From positions 1 through 52,172 of the forward strand of contig JAKPGM010000007.1 of NCBI GenBank assembly GCA_029550865.1: 52,172 bases of DNA, given 5' to 3'. Under the pieces are notes generated by a model. That model did not search any database. It was given only the letters and a program-made list of their open reading frames with translations, and had not been told where the DNA came from. A program made the position numbers and the translations under genes. Below, in pieces: positions 36,142-45,116 of the stretch. Position 1 is the stretch's first letter. Each line of letters starts with the position of its first letter. Source of the DNA: Bacteroidota bacterium (GTDB lineage: Bacteria; Bacteroidota; Bacteroidia; Bacteroidales; DTGW01).

Positions 36142-37056
36142 ATGGAAAATACCTTTCGAGCCCATGGAAAATTACTGCTTACTGGCGAATATGCCATTAT
36201 GTATGGTGCGGAAGGACTCGCCTTGCCATTGAATCGCTTTCAGGAAATGCACGTCGTTAAAAAAAAGGAACAGCAGCCACAATTACACTGGAAGGCATAC
36301 GATATCAATGGGTTATGGTTCGACGCCCTATGGCAATTACCCGACCTAACCCCTGTACGTACCTCCGATGCAGAAAAATCGAACCATGTCGTAAAGATAA
36401 TAAAGGCAATACGGGATGAAAATCCCCTTTTCCTGATGGATGGTTTTTCGTATGTAACCACACATTTTTGCAACTTCAACATATACTGGGGCCTGGGTAG
36501 TAGCGCAACCCTTTTGGTCAATCTCTGCCGTTGGGCTGGTGTCGATCCCTTTCGCATTTATTTTAAACTATATCGTGGTTCCGGTTACGACATTGCTTCG
36601 GCGATAAGCCCAACACCCTTGTTGTATTCGGTGCATAATAATCAACCCCGTGTTCAACCGGTTGCATATCAACCGCCATTCATCGATCAAATGTTGCTAA
36701 TATACAGTGGGCGCAAAAGAAATACGATCGAAGCCATTGAACGTACAAGTGTTTTCGATACAAAAATCATCGAACGTATCTCACAGCTCACCCGATCATT
36801 TATAGAAGTAAACAATGTGAGCGATTGTATGAGGCTGGTGGAGGAGCATGAAACCCTTATTGCCCAGCAAATAGGTGAACAACCTATCAAAGCAAAACTT
36901 TTTGCCGATTTCCCCGGACAGATAAAATCATTGGGTGCCTGGGGTGGTGACTTCTGGTTAGCCATTTCGGAAATGCAGCCAGAGAAAGTAACAACATATT
37001 TTAATAGCAAGGGATTTCAAACCGTATTGCCCCTGAAAAATTTTTTAACAACTTGA
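36142..37056 (+). CDS. GYDIA-type GHMP kinase, probable mevalonate-pathway kinase
   Basis: A 304-residue GHMP-superfamily kinase. It has the N-terminal strand HGKLLLTGEYAIMYG, the ATP loop WGLGSSATLLVNL and the signature GSGYDIASA that names this Bacteroidetes subgroup. The usual third GHMP motif is present in altered form (SLGAWGGDFWLAI). With HMG-CoA reductase, diphosphomevalonate decarboxylase and a mevalonate kinase in the same operon, the missing step is phosphorylation of phosphomevalonate. Assignment as phosphomevalonate kinase is therefore a reasonable inference, but it is not shown by sequence. Confidence 0.8.
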   Translation: MENTFRAHGKLLLTGEYAIMYGAEGLALPLNRFQEMHVVKKKEQQPQLHWKAYDINGLWFDALWQLPDLTPVRTSDAEKSNHVVKIIKAIRDENPLFLMDGFSYVTTHFCNFNIYWGLGSSATLLVNLCRWAGVDPFRIYFKLYRGSGYDIASAISPTPLLYSVHNNQPRVQPVAYQPPFIDQMLLIYSGRKRNTIEAIERTSVFDTKIIERISQLTRSFIEVNNVSDCMRLVEEHETLIAQQIGEQPIKAKLFADFPGQIKSLGAWGGDFWLAISEMQPEKVTTYFNSKGFQTVLPLKNFLTT

Positions 37057-37075
37057 AGGTAAATAATAACTGAAT

Positions 37076-38134
37076 ATGCGCAGTTTTCGTGTAAAATGGA
37101 AAAGTCCGGCCAACATAGCGCTGGTAAAATATTGGGGAAAAAACGGGCACCAATTGCCAGCAAATGCATCCCTGAGTATGACTTTATCGGAAGCCTTTGC
37201 TACAACAGAAGTAACATTTAGTCCGCTTAAAAATGAAGGGGGTCCCGTGGTAACCTTTACCTTCGAAAACAATACTAACGAAATTTTTCAACAACGAATC
37301 GAGCGCTATTTACAATATCTGAAAGAGAATGAGATGCCTTTTTTACAGCATTATCGATTGGATATACAGAGCCAGAATAGTTTTCCACATTCGGCAGGCA
37401 TTGCCTCGTCGGCAGCATTCATGAGTTCATTAGCCTTATGTTTATGCAGCGTTGAAGAACAATTGTACGAAGGCATCGGATATTCATTTTTCGAGCGTGC
37501 CTCTTACATTGCTCGTCTGGGTTCGGGTAGCGCTGCGCGATCGGTATATGGGGGTTATGTAAGCTGGGGACGAAGCAAGCATGTTCCCCATTCATCCGAC
37601 GAATATGCCTCGCCTGTCAACAAAACTGTTCATCCCTCTTTTATGCATTATGTCGATACCATCCTTATCGTTTCGGAAAAACCCAAGGCTGTTTCCAGTT
37701 CGGCAGGCCATCGGCTGATGAACGATCATCCTTTTCAACTGGCACGCTACCGACAAGCTGCCTTACATCACGAAGAATTACTCCGATGCCTTTTGTGCGA
37801 GGATCGACAACGTTTTGTCGAAATTGTTGAAAACGAAGCCCTTCAATTACACGCTTTGATGATGACCTCTCATCCTTCCTATATCCTGATGGAACCAGCT
37901 ACCCTATTTGTTATCCAGCAAATACGACAATTTCGTAGTGAAACGGGCATACCCGTATGTTTTACCCTCGATGCGGGACCCAATATTCATGTATTGTATG
38001 CAAAAGACGAGTCTGTAGCTGTCGAAAATTTTATTAATAATCAGATTATCCCTTCCATTGCACAACCGGTAAGGGTAATGTACGATAGGCTGGGCAATGG
38101 CCCCGAACAGTTATTTTTTGAGTTCGATAAATGA
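37076..38134 (+). CDS. mvaD: Diphosphomevalonate decarboxylase
   Basis: A 352-residue GHMP-fold enzyme that turns diphosphomevalonate into isopentenyl diphosphate with ATP. Family blocks are SPANIALVKYWGK, the substrate loop LPANASLSMTL, the phosphate-binding region NSFPHSAGIASSAAFMSSLA, and GSGSAARSVYGGYVSWG. The C-terminal CFTLDAGPNIHVLY block carries the aspartate pair typical of the family. The length matches yeast-type decarboxylases. It is the third gene of the mevalonate operon. Confidence 0.93.
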   Translation: MRSFRVKWKSPANIALVKYWGKNGHQLPANASLSMTLSEAFATTEVTFSPLKNEGGPVVTFTFENNTNEIFQQRIERYLQYLKENEMPFLQHYRLDIQSQNSFPHSAGIASSAAFMSSLALCLCSVEEQLYEGIGYSFFERASYIARLGSGSAARSVYGGYVSWGRSKHVPHSSDEYASPVNKTVHPSFMHYVDTILIVSEKPKAVSSSAGHRLMNDHPFQLARYRQAALHHEELLRCLLCEDRQRFVEIVENEALQLHALMMTSHPSYILMEPATLFVIQQIRQFRSETGIPVCFTLDAGPNIHVLYAKDESVAVENFINNQIIPSIAQPVRVMYDRLGNGPEQLFFEFDK

Positions 38135-38141
38135 ATAAACT

Positions 38142-39020
38142 ATGACACCAGCTAAAATCCTGCTTTTTGGTGAATATACGGTGCTGGTGGGGTCGCAGGC
38201 ATTAGCCATACCCTTTCCTAATTTTTCCTGTCAACTGGTACACAAATCAGCCTCTGAACAGTCATTAACACCATTTGTCAAATATTTGCTGTCACAGCCG
38301 GAAGAATTTTCTTTTCTTCACCTCGACCGTTTGCAATTCGACTGGCAGCAAGGCTTATCTGTTATCTCCGATATACCTGTTCAATATGGGGTGGGTAGCT
38401 CGGGAGCCATTACTGCCGAAATATACCGTCATTATGCCAGGTCGGTTGATAAACCCATAGCCCAGGTTAAATCGGAACTGGCCAGCATGGAGAAGTTTAT
38501 GCACGGAAACAGCTCGGGCATCGACCCCCTGGTATGCTTCTACAAGAAACCTCTGCTGTTTGACCACGAAGGTACTATACATCTTATCAACCCATCCCAT
38601 CCTTCAGACATGCATATTTTTCTGATCGATTCACAGACTAAAGCGCCTACTCGAGATTATGTTGCCCGTTTTATCGACGATTATCAACACCTTGAGTCAT
38701 TTACCCAGCAAGTTCAGCAGCTTACAACACTTGTGAACGAATGTATTACAGCCTATCTGAACACCTCCTCACAACTTCCCGAATGTATAAAAAAACTTAG
38801 CCAGCTTCAACAGCAAATTTTTCCTTTTCTATTTCCACCCACCATAATCCCACACCAACAGTATGGGCTAACCCACGATGTATTTTATATAAAACTCTGT
38901 GGCTCGGGAGGGGGCGGATATTTCCTTGGTTTTTCCCAAAAACCGCATGATGTTGAACAATATTTTAAGGCAAAGGAAATTGCCATTCAATGGGTGAATA
39001 GGAATAACCCTGAAATGTAG
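38142..39020 (+). CDS. Mevalonate kinase
   Basis: A 292-residue GHMP kinase. It has AKILLFGEYTVLVGSQALA, the ATP-binding loop YGVGSSGAITAEIY, the EKFMHGNSSGIDPLV segment that is diagnostic of mevalonate kinases, and the third motif KLCGSGGGGYFLGF. It is short for the family but complete. It lies 7 bp after mvaD and ends the operon, meeting the convergent flavin reductase gene after 5 bp. Confidence 0.88.
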   Translation: MTPAKILLFGEYTVLVGSQALAIPFPNFSCQLVHKSASEQSLTPFVKYLLSQPEEFSFLHLDRLQFDWQQGLSVISDIPVQYGVGSSGAITAEIYRHYARSVDKPIAQVKSELASMEKFMHGNSSGIDPLVCFYKKPLLFDHEGTIHLINPSHPSDMHIFLIDSQTKAPTRDYVARFIDDYQHLESFTQQVQQLTTLVNECITAYLNTSSQLPECIKKLSQLQQQIFPFLFPPTIIPHQQYGLTHDVFYIKLCGSGGGGYFLGFSQKPHDVEQYFKAKEIAIQWVNRNNPEM

Positions 39021-39025
39021 TTTTG

Positions 39026-39700
39026 TTAAAAATACACTTCGGTAAAAATCTGTTTTACAGGTATATGTTTTTTTCGGAGGATACCGTATGCCTCAAAAAT
39101 CATCTGGCTGTTGCCTGAAAGATAACATAACGTGTCGAGCGGGACGTCCATTGTCTCGAGATAGTGCGTAACCCTGCCACGAAATTTTCCGTTATCTTTT
39201 GAGGTACACAGGATATGCCGTTGCGCGTCAAAATCTTCAGCACCGTATGCTTCGTGAGCAAAGCTTACTCCGTGCAACAGCGTATAGTCGAGTTTGGGAT
39301 AAGAACGAACAATGCTATGAATGGGAGCAATGCCGGTACCGGTAGCAATAAATAAGTATCGAAAGTTTTCAGGAGCCTGAGCCGGAAGACAAAAGTTGCC
39401 ATGAGGCCCACCCACCCGCAAAAGATTGCCCGATTTTACCTCTTTCAACTGTTGAGAAACAACGCCATCGGGAACTGCTTTAATCAAAACCTCAAAATAA
39501 TTATCATTTTTTCCGCTATAGATCGAATATTCTCTGGCGTTAAGACAGTCGGCACGACTGATAGTAAGATATTGCCCTGGAATAAAAACCGTATCGTTAC
39601 GTTCGAAACGTAATAGATATACAGAATCTGTGAGCCACTGAATATCCAGTACCCTGCATAATTGCTCACCTTTGCGGTAAGTAGTGTTTGCTACAGCCAT
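39026..39700 (-). CDS. Ferredoxin-NADP reductase-like flavoprotein
   Basis: A 224-residue single-chain FAD/NAD(P)H reductase. The N-terminal barrel has the FAD motif REYSIYS and GGPHGNFCLP. The C-terminal Rossmann half has the pyridine-nucleotide loop ATGTGIAPIHS and ends in QIFTEVYF, the family's usual aromatic tail. It would move electrons between NAD(P)H and a ferredoxin or flavodoxin. The gene diverges from lipA with a 101-bp gap. LipA needs reduced ferredoxin or flavodoxin, so a functional link is possible but not shown. Confidence 0.8.
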   Translation of the reverse strand: MAVANTTYRKGEQLCRVLDIQWLTDSVYLLRFERNDTVFIPGQYLTISRADCLNAREYSIYSGKNDNYFEVLIKAVPDGVVSQQLKEVKSGNLLRVGGPHGNFCLPAQAPENFRYLFIATGTGIAPIHSIVRSYPKLDYTLLHGVSFAHEAYGAEDFDAQRHILCTSKDNGKFRGRVTHYLETMDVPLDTLCYLSGNSQMIFEAYGILRKKHIPVKQIFTEVYF

Positions 39701-39801
39701 AAAAGGTCATTGTTAAATATTCAGGATATTAAACAATAACCGCAAATAAATGTTTTACTCAAAACCATCATTTCTGTTGTACTTAATTGTGAAATCGGGA
39801 T

Positions 39802-40662
39802 ATGGAACAACTGAGAGTGCACCGTTTGCCTTCGTGGATGAAAGTTCCCTTGCCAAAAGGGGAAAACTATTCGAGAGTAAAAAATTTGACTGAAAAATAT
39901 AACCTGCATACCATTTGTAGTAGCGGCAACTGTCCAAATAAGGGAGAATGCTGGAATGCTGGTACCGCCACTTTTATGATACTGGGAGATACCTGTACCC
40001 GTAACTGCAGATTTTGCAACGTTCGAGCAGCCATCCCATCGGAAGTCGATTGGACTGAACCGGGTCGGGTGGCACAGGCTATTAAAATACTCCAACTCAA
40101 ACATTGTGTCATCACTTCGGTAGCCCGCGATGATCTTGAAGATGGAGGCATTGCTTTCTGGGCGCTGACCATCCGCACCATTAAAAGAGTGAATCCTGGA
40201 GTAACCATGGAAGTACTCATCCCCGACTTTAAGCGCAAGCTCGAATGGCTCGACAAAATTATTGATGCAGGTCCCGAGGTGATTTCGCACAATGTCGAAA
40301 CGGTTGAACGCATCAGCCCACGCATTCGCAGCCTGTCTACCTATCGGGGTAGCCTGGAAATGCTCAACTATCTTTCGCAAAAAGGTGTAATTACCAAATC
40401 GGGATTTATGCTTGGACTGGGCGAAACCGAAGCCGAAGTTATCCAGACGATGGACGACCTAAGGGCTGCTGGAGTGAAAATTCTCACTATCGGACAGTAC
40501 CTGCCTCCTTCAGAGCTGCACAAACCAGTTGTCGAATACGTACACCCCGAAGTTTTTGAAAAATATCGCCAGTTAGGGTTATCGAAAGGTTTTAGCTATG
40601 TCGAAAGCGGACCGCTGGTACGATCGTCATACCATGCTGAAAGGCATATTTTGGCCAAATAA
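39802..40662 (+). CDS. lipA: Lipoyl synthase
   Basis: A 286-residue radical-SAM enzyme that inserts two sulfurs into protein-bound octanoyl groups. The auxiliary [4Fe-4S] ligands are Cys39, Cys44 and Cys50 (ICSSGNCPNKGEC), and the SAM cluster ligands are Cys65, Cys69 and Cys72 (CTRNCRFC). The C-terminal RSSYHA motif supplies the conserved serine ligand of the auxiliary cluster. Further blocks are VITSVARDDLEDGG and SGFMLGLGETEAEV. No lipB is nearby. Length and motifs are complete. Confidence 0.97.
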   Translation: MEQLRVHRLPSWMKVPLPKGENYSRVKNLTEKYNLHTICSSGNCPNKGECWNAGTATFMILGDTCTRNCRFCNVRAAIPSEVDWTEPGRVAQAIKILQLKHCVITSVARDDLEDGGIAFWALTIRTIKRVNPGVTMEVLIPDFKRKLEWLDKIIDAGPEVISHNVETVERISPRIRSLSTYRGSLEMLNYLSQKGVITKSGFMLGLGETEAEVIQTMDDLRAAGVKILTIGQYLPPSELHKPVVEYVHPEVFEKYRQLGLSKGFSYVESGPLVRSSYHAERHILAK

Positions 40663-40690
40663 AACGAGCAAGGTTGGCGATTCACAAACA

Positions 40691-40830
40691 GGATGAAACG
40701 AGCATGTATAGCAGTATTCACAAACGAGTATGAAAATAATTTTTTCATACCTGCTTGCTTTTAGTGCACAAAACTTATTACATGCGAGTTCCATCCGGCT
40801 TTTAGAAAAATATGTTTAATGATTTTCGGA
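40691..40830 (+). repeat. Dispersed palindromic repeat, copy A, between lipA and trxA
   Basis: This is the best-preserved copy. The left arm GGATGAAACGAGCATGTA (40691-40708) pairs imperfectly with the right arm TACATGCGAGTTCCATCC (40779-40796). A central hairpin pairs GTATGAAAA with TTTTCATAC. A tail ending in TTTTCGGA reaches 40830. A partial duplication of the attcacaaac block lies at about 40680. It sits between convergent gene ends, so here it cannot serve as a leader of trxA. Confidence 0.9.
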
Positions 40831-40838
40831 AGATGCTC

Positions 40839-40884
40839 GACCTCATCTCGCTTTACGGCACCCCTCTCCTGTAAAGGAGAGGGG
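40839..40884. repeat. GC-rich hairpin CCCCTCTCC/GGAGAGGGG
   Basis: A perfect 9-bp stem (40861-40869 with 40876-40884) with a six-base loop is preceded by gacctcatctcgc. It is more GC-rich than its surroundings. Similar CCTCTCC-hairpin sequences are scattered in many Bacteroidetes genomes. It lies 10 bp after the trxA stop and may help stop or stabilise that transcript, although no T run follows on the minus strand. Confidence 0.6.
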
Positions 40885-40893
40885 AAAAGTGTA

Positions 40894-41217
40894 TTATCCT
40901 TCCAGCAGTTTATTGATTTTTTGAACAAACACGCTTTTGGAAACAGCGCCAACCTGTTTGTCGACCACCTGGCCATTTTTGAAAAATAGCACAGTAGGAA
41001 TATTCCTTATGCCAAAACGCATGGCTGTAGCGTTGTTGCTATCTACATCTACCTTGCCTACCACTATTTTCCCGGCATATTCTTTTCCCAGCTCTTCAAC
41101 GATAGGCGAAATCATTCGACAGGGGCCACACCATTCAGCCCAAAAATCAACCATCACGGGTTTGTCCGATTGAAGGACCATTTCATCAAAATTACTATCC
41201 GTAAGTTCGAGTGCCAT
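40894..41217 (-). CDS. trxA: Thioredoxin
   Basis: A 107-residue cytosolic thioredoxin of normal length. The redox site is WAEWCGPCRM with Cys30 and Cys33. The buried Asp, the cis-proline loop (IRNIPTVLFF) and the C-terminal helix are all present. It lies downstream of dnaE on the same strand with a 54-bp gap and a near-consensus TACTTTG box of its own, so it may have a separate promoter. Confidence 0.96.
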   Translation of the reverse strand: MALELTDSNFDEMVLQSDKPVMVDFWAEWCGPCRMISPIVEELGKEYAGKIVVGKVDVDSNNATAMRFGIRNIPTVLFFKNGQVVDKQVGAVSKSVFVQKINKLLEG

Positions 41218-41271
41218 AACTGTAAATTTTAATTATTGATACAAAGTAAAACCAATATATTGAAAAAAAGT

Positions 41272-44200
41272 TCAGGCTATGCTAAGCCGCACAAAGGAAT
41301 AATCATGGATAAAGTTAAGAAAATCATTTGAAATTTTAATTTTATAAGTCCGAGAAATACAATCGACCTTAATATTGGTTTCGTTATCGAGTAAAGCAAT
41401 CTTAAGGGTGAGTTTTCCCGGATTGTCCTTTACCTGCTGTACAAGCTGTTGTACAAATTCATCGTTAATACGATCGTATGGAATAACTAATTGTACACTT
41501 TTAAGTAATTCATCGCGAACATCGGCCAGATGTATTACACGATTTATTTTAAACTCAAGCTCATCGCGGTTACCAAATTCGCGGGGTTGAATTTTAGCTT
41601 TTACCAGCACCATCCATTCCTTGCGAAACATGCGTTCGAACTGGTCAAAGTCTTTCCCGAAAAGGTTAAATTTAAAGGTACCTTTGTAATCCTGCAGGGT
41701 AACAGACAGGTAGGGTTTATTGGTTTTGGTGATACCGGGTCGTGCTTCAATAACCAATCCTGCTACCACAACCTCTTTCCCTTTGAGGGGGGTAAGGTCG
41801 CTTAGGTCGCTGAGCGAATGCGTACAAACATTTTCAAACTCAAAGCGATAGGGATCGAGCGGATGCCCCGAAAGATATATGCCAATGAGATCCTTTTCAC
41901 GGTTGAGTTGCTCAATAATTGTCCAATCCTCTTGAACAACGGGAGGTTTAGGGGGAGGAATCTGTAACCCATTTCCATTATCGAGCAAATCGAAAAGGGT
42001 TTGCTGTTGCGTACGTTTTTCCTCCTGCATACGACTGCCATATTTTATAAGCTGCTCAATAAAATTGGTCTGGCCGTCGGTAACAAAATAATTTGAACGT
42101 TTGATTCCAAAACTATCCAGGGCGCCAGCTATGATAAGATTTTCAATTACTTTTCGGCTTACCGAGGTATAATTGATGCGGCTGAAAAAATCGTACACAT
42201 CTTTGTAGGGACCATTCTTATCCCGCTCTTCGATAATGCTCGACACTACTCCTTCGCCAATACCTTTGATGGCTGCCAGTCCAAATCGTATATTTCCTTT
42301 TTTGTTCACAGTAAAACTTTCGCGACTTTCGTTGATATCGGGCCCCAAAACCTTTATCCCCAATCGTTGACACTCTTCCATGAAGAAGGTTATTTTTTCG
42401 ATACTCGAGGCATTGTTAAGCACAGCGGCCATATACTCGGCAGGATAATGAGCCTTCAGGTATGCGGTCTGATAGGCTACAAAAGCATAGCAGGTGCTGT
42501 GCGACTTGTTGAAGGCATATGAAGCAAAAGCTTCCCAGTCGGACCAGATTTTTTCGAGAATCTTAACATCGTATCCTTTCTGGCTGGCTTGTTCGATAAA
42601 TTTAGGTTTTAACTTGTCGAGTGTTTTTCGATCCTTTTTACCCATGGCCTTACGCAGCATGTCGGCATCGCCTTTCGAAAAGCCAGCCAGTTTCTGCGAA
42701 AGTAACATCACCTGTTCTTGATACACGGTTATTCCGTATGTATCTTTCAGGTATTCTTCCATTTCGGGCAGGTCGTAGGTGATAGGCTCACGACCATGTT
42801 TGCGGGCAATATAGTTGGGAATATATTCCAGGGGACCTGGCCGGTATAGGGCATTCATGGCAATCAAGTCATTAAACGAGTCGGGTTGAAGCTCGCGCAG
42901 ATATTTCTGCATACCTGGACTTTCGAATTGGAATGTACCATTGGTTTCGCCCCGCTGGTAAAGCTCAAAGGTTTTTTTATCGTCGAGAGGGATATTGTCG
43001 ATATCGATATCGATGCCGTGATTCTGGCGGATGAGTTGTAGCGCATTTTTAATGATGGTAAGGGTTTTCAAACCCAGAAAGTCCATTTTAATAACACCAG
43101 CCTGTTCAATCACCTTACCCTCGAACTGGGTAACATAGAGGTCGGCATCTTTCGACACAGCCAACGGCACGATATCGGTAAGGTCGGTGGGAGCAATAAT
43201 GATACCTGCTGCATGTACGCCGGTATTGCGCACCGAGCCCTCTATGGCACGCGCCTCGCGTAACACCTGAGCCTTGAGGTCATCGCCTTTTATTATTTCT
43301 CGTAACTTAAGTACATCGGCAATTTCATCGGCATTAAGTCCCTCTTTTTCGCGTAAGCCATTTTCGCCATCGATAGGTGCTTCAAAAATTCGCTGCAAAG
43401 TAATGCCTGGTCGTTCGGGTACCAGTTTCGACAATTCATTGGTTTCGTTGAGGCTGAGTTCCAGTACACGTCCTACGTCCTTTATACTCATTTTGGCAGC
43501 CATAGTACCGTAGGTAATAATCTGTGCTACCTGGTTGCGTCCGTATTTTTTCACCACATAATCAATCACCTTTTGTCGCCCTTCGTCATCAAAGTCGGTA
43601 TCGATATCGGGCATGCTTTTGCGATCGGGGTTGAGGAATCGTTCAAAAAGTAGGTCGTATTTAATGGGGTCGATATTGGTAATGCCAATACAGTAAGCCA
43701 CGGCCGACCCTGCTGCCGATCCACGGCCAGGACCCACAAATACCCCCAGTTCACGTCCTGCCTTGATAATGTCCATCACAATAAGGAAATATCCTGCAAA
43801 GCCCATGCGTTCGATAATCTGCAATTCGTAGTTGAGCCGTTCTTCGATGGCCGGCGTAAGCTCGTGATAGCGTCGGCGTGCTCCCTCGAAAGTAAGATGC
43901 CGTAAATAAGCATCTTGATTGGCAAAACCTTCGGGTATGGGGAAATGGGGTAACATAATATCGCGCTGCAGGTTGAGCAGTTCGACCTTATCAACGATCT
44001 CATTGGTGTTATCGATAGCCTGCGGAATGTCCTGAAAAAGCTGGATCATCTCGGCTGTAGTCTTGAAGTAGAACTGATCGTTGTAAAAACCAAAACGTGT
44101 ATTTTTAAGGTTTACCTCATCATCATCGAGATATTCTTTAGCGATAGGTGTACTCTTTTTTTCGCCCGTATTCACGCATAGCAGGATGTCGTGGGCATTG

Positions 44201-44880
44201 TAATCGCTCTGCTCGGTGTAATGGCTGTCGTTGGTTGCAATAACTTTCACATTATATTTTTGTGCCCATTTCAAAAGCACCTGATTCACGCGTTCCTGGT
44301 CGGGTATCGAATGCCGCTGTAGCTCGATATAATAATCTTCGCCAAAAACATCGAGCCACCATTTAAATTCGGCTTCTGCCTCTTCTTCGCTTTTCTGTAA
44401 AATGGCTTTGGGGACATAGCCTGCCAGGCAACAAGTGGTGGCTATGAGCCCTTCGTGATATTTCAGGATGAGTTCTTTATCGATTCGGGGATATTTTGAA
44501 TAATATCCTTCTATAAATCCCAACGACGATAATTTAACCAGATTGCGATAACCCACCTGATTTTTTGCCAGCAACACCTGATGATAACGTTGGTCCTTTT
44601 CACCCCGTGTAAAAGAGTGACGAAAACGATCGGCAACGACATAAAATTCACATCCCACAATAGGTTTGACTTTCACCCGTTTGTCCGATGGATCATCGGG
44701 ATTGAGTCGGTGATTATAGGCCTCGGCCACGAACTCAAAAACCCCGAACATATTGCCATGATCGGTAATAGCCAGTGCCGGCATACCATCGGCAGCAGCC
44801 TTTTTATAAAGTTTTTTTATATCCGATGCCCCATCCAGCAGCGAAAATTGTGTATGTACATGTAAATGAGAAAACTTCAT
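41272..44880 (-). CDS. dnaE: DNA polymerase III alpha subunit
   Basis: A 1202-residue replicative polymerase. Domains in order are a PHP domain (FSHLHVHTQFSLLDGASD, TDHGNMFGVFEF), palm with the catalytic PDIDTDFDDEGR motif, fingers with FQFESPGMQKYL and YQEQVMLLSQKLAGFSKG, a helix-hairpin-helix region (about 880-960), and an OB fold (VVVAGLVIEARPGITKTNKPY). The length fits Bacteroidetes DnaE1. A TAACTTTG box lies just upstream. Confidence 0.97.
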   Translation of the reverse strand: MKFSHLHVHTQFSLLDGASDIKKLYKKAAADGMPALAITDHGNMFGVFEFVAEAYNHRLNPDDPSDKRVKVKPIVGCEFYVVADRFRHSFTRGEKDQRYHQVLLAKNQVGYRNLVKLSSLGFIEGYYSKYPRIDKELILKYHEGLIATTCCLAGYVPKAILQKSEEEAEAEFKWWLDVFGEDYYIELQRHSIPDQERVNQVLLKWAQKYNVKVIATNDSHYTEQSDYNAHDILLCVNTGEKKSTPIAKEYLDDDEVNLKNTRFGFYNDQFYFKTTAEMIQLFQDIPQAIDNTNEIVDKVELLNLQRDIMLPHFPIPEGFANQDAYLRHLTFEGARRRYHELTPAIEERLNYELQIIERMGFAGYFLIVMDIIKAGRELGVFVGPGRGSAAGSAVAYCIGITNIDPIKYDLLFERFLNPDRKSMPDIDTDFDDEGRQKVIDYVVKKYGRNQVAQIITYGTMAAKMSIKDVGRVLELSLNETNELSKLVPERPGITLQRIFEAPIDGENGLREKEGLNADEIADVLKLREIIKGDDLKAQVLREARAIEGSVRNTGVHAAGIIIAPTDLTDIVPLAVSKDADLYVTQFEGKVIEQAGVIKMDFLGLKTLTIIKNALQLIRQNHGIDIDIDNIPLDDKKTFELYQRGETNGTFQFESPGMQKYLRELQPDSFNDLIAMNALYRPGPLEYIPNYIARKHGREPITYDLPEMEEYLKDTYGITVYQEQVMLLSQKLAGFSKGDADMLRKAMGKKDRKTLDKLKPKFIEQASQKGYDVKILEKIWSDWEAFASYAFNKSHSTCYAFVAYQTAYLKAHYPAEYMAAVLNNASSIEKITFFMEECQRLGIKVLGPDINESRESFTVNKKGNIRFGLAAIKGIGEGVVSSIIEERDKNGPYKDVYDFFSRINYTSVSRKVIENLIIAGALDSFGIKRSNYFVTDGQTNFIEQLIKYGSRMQEEKRTQQQTLFDLLDNGNGLQIPPPKPPVVQEDWTIIEQLNREKDLIGIYLSGHPLDPYRFEFENVCTHSLSDLSDLTPLKGKEVVVAGLVIEARPGITKTNKPYLSVTLQDYKGTFKFNLFGKDFDQFERMFRKEWMVLVKAKIQPREFGNRDELEFKINRVIHLADVRDELLKSVQLVIPYDRINDEFVQQLVQQVKDNPGKLTLKIALLDNETNIKVDCISRTYKIKISNDFLNFIHDYSFVRLSIA

Positions 44881-44910
44881 AATATCAAGCCATTACACTT
44901 AATGTTCCCT

Positions 44911-44918
44911 CAAAGTTA
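44911..44918 (-). promoter_or_regulatory. Bacteroidetes -7 promoter element upstream of dnaE
   Basis: On the minus strand this reads TAACTTTG, a perfect TAnnTTTG, about 30 bp upstream of the dnaE ATG. The -33 region is AT-rich without a clear TTTG. Confidence 0.5.
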
Positions 44919-45116
44919 TACCTTATTGTCCATTTAAATCGTCATTGTTGAAAAATTATGGATGAATAAAAAAATCTGTCCGAGTTCCTCACAGTAGTCA
45001 ACAAAATCTGAGATAATTTTTGTTGCGTCTTTTTAATCAATCCTTCCTAAACTTCTCAAAAAAGTAGCATAAATCAGACACATGCATTACTTTTACATTC
45101 CAATCTTGCTCAAAAA

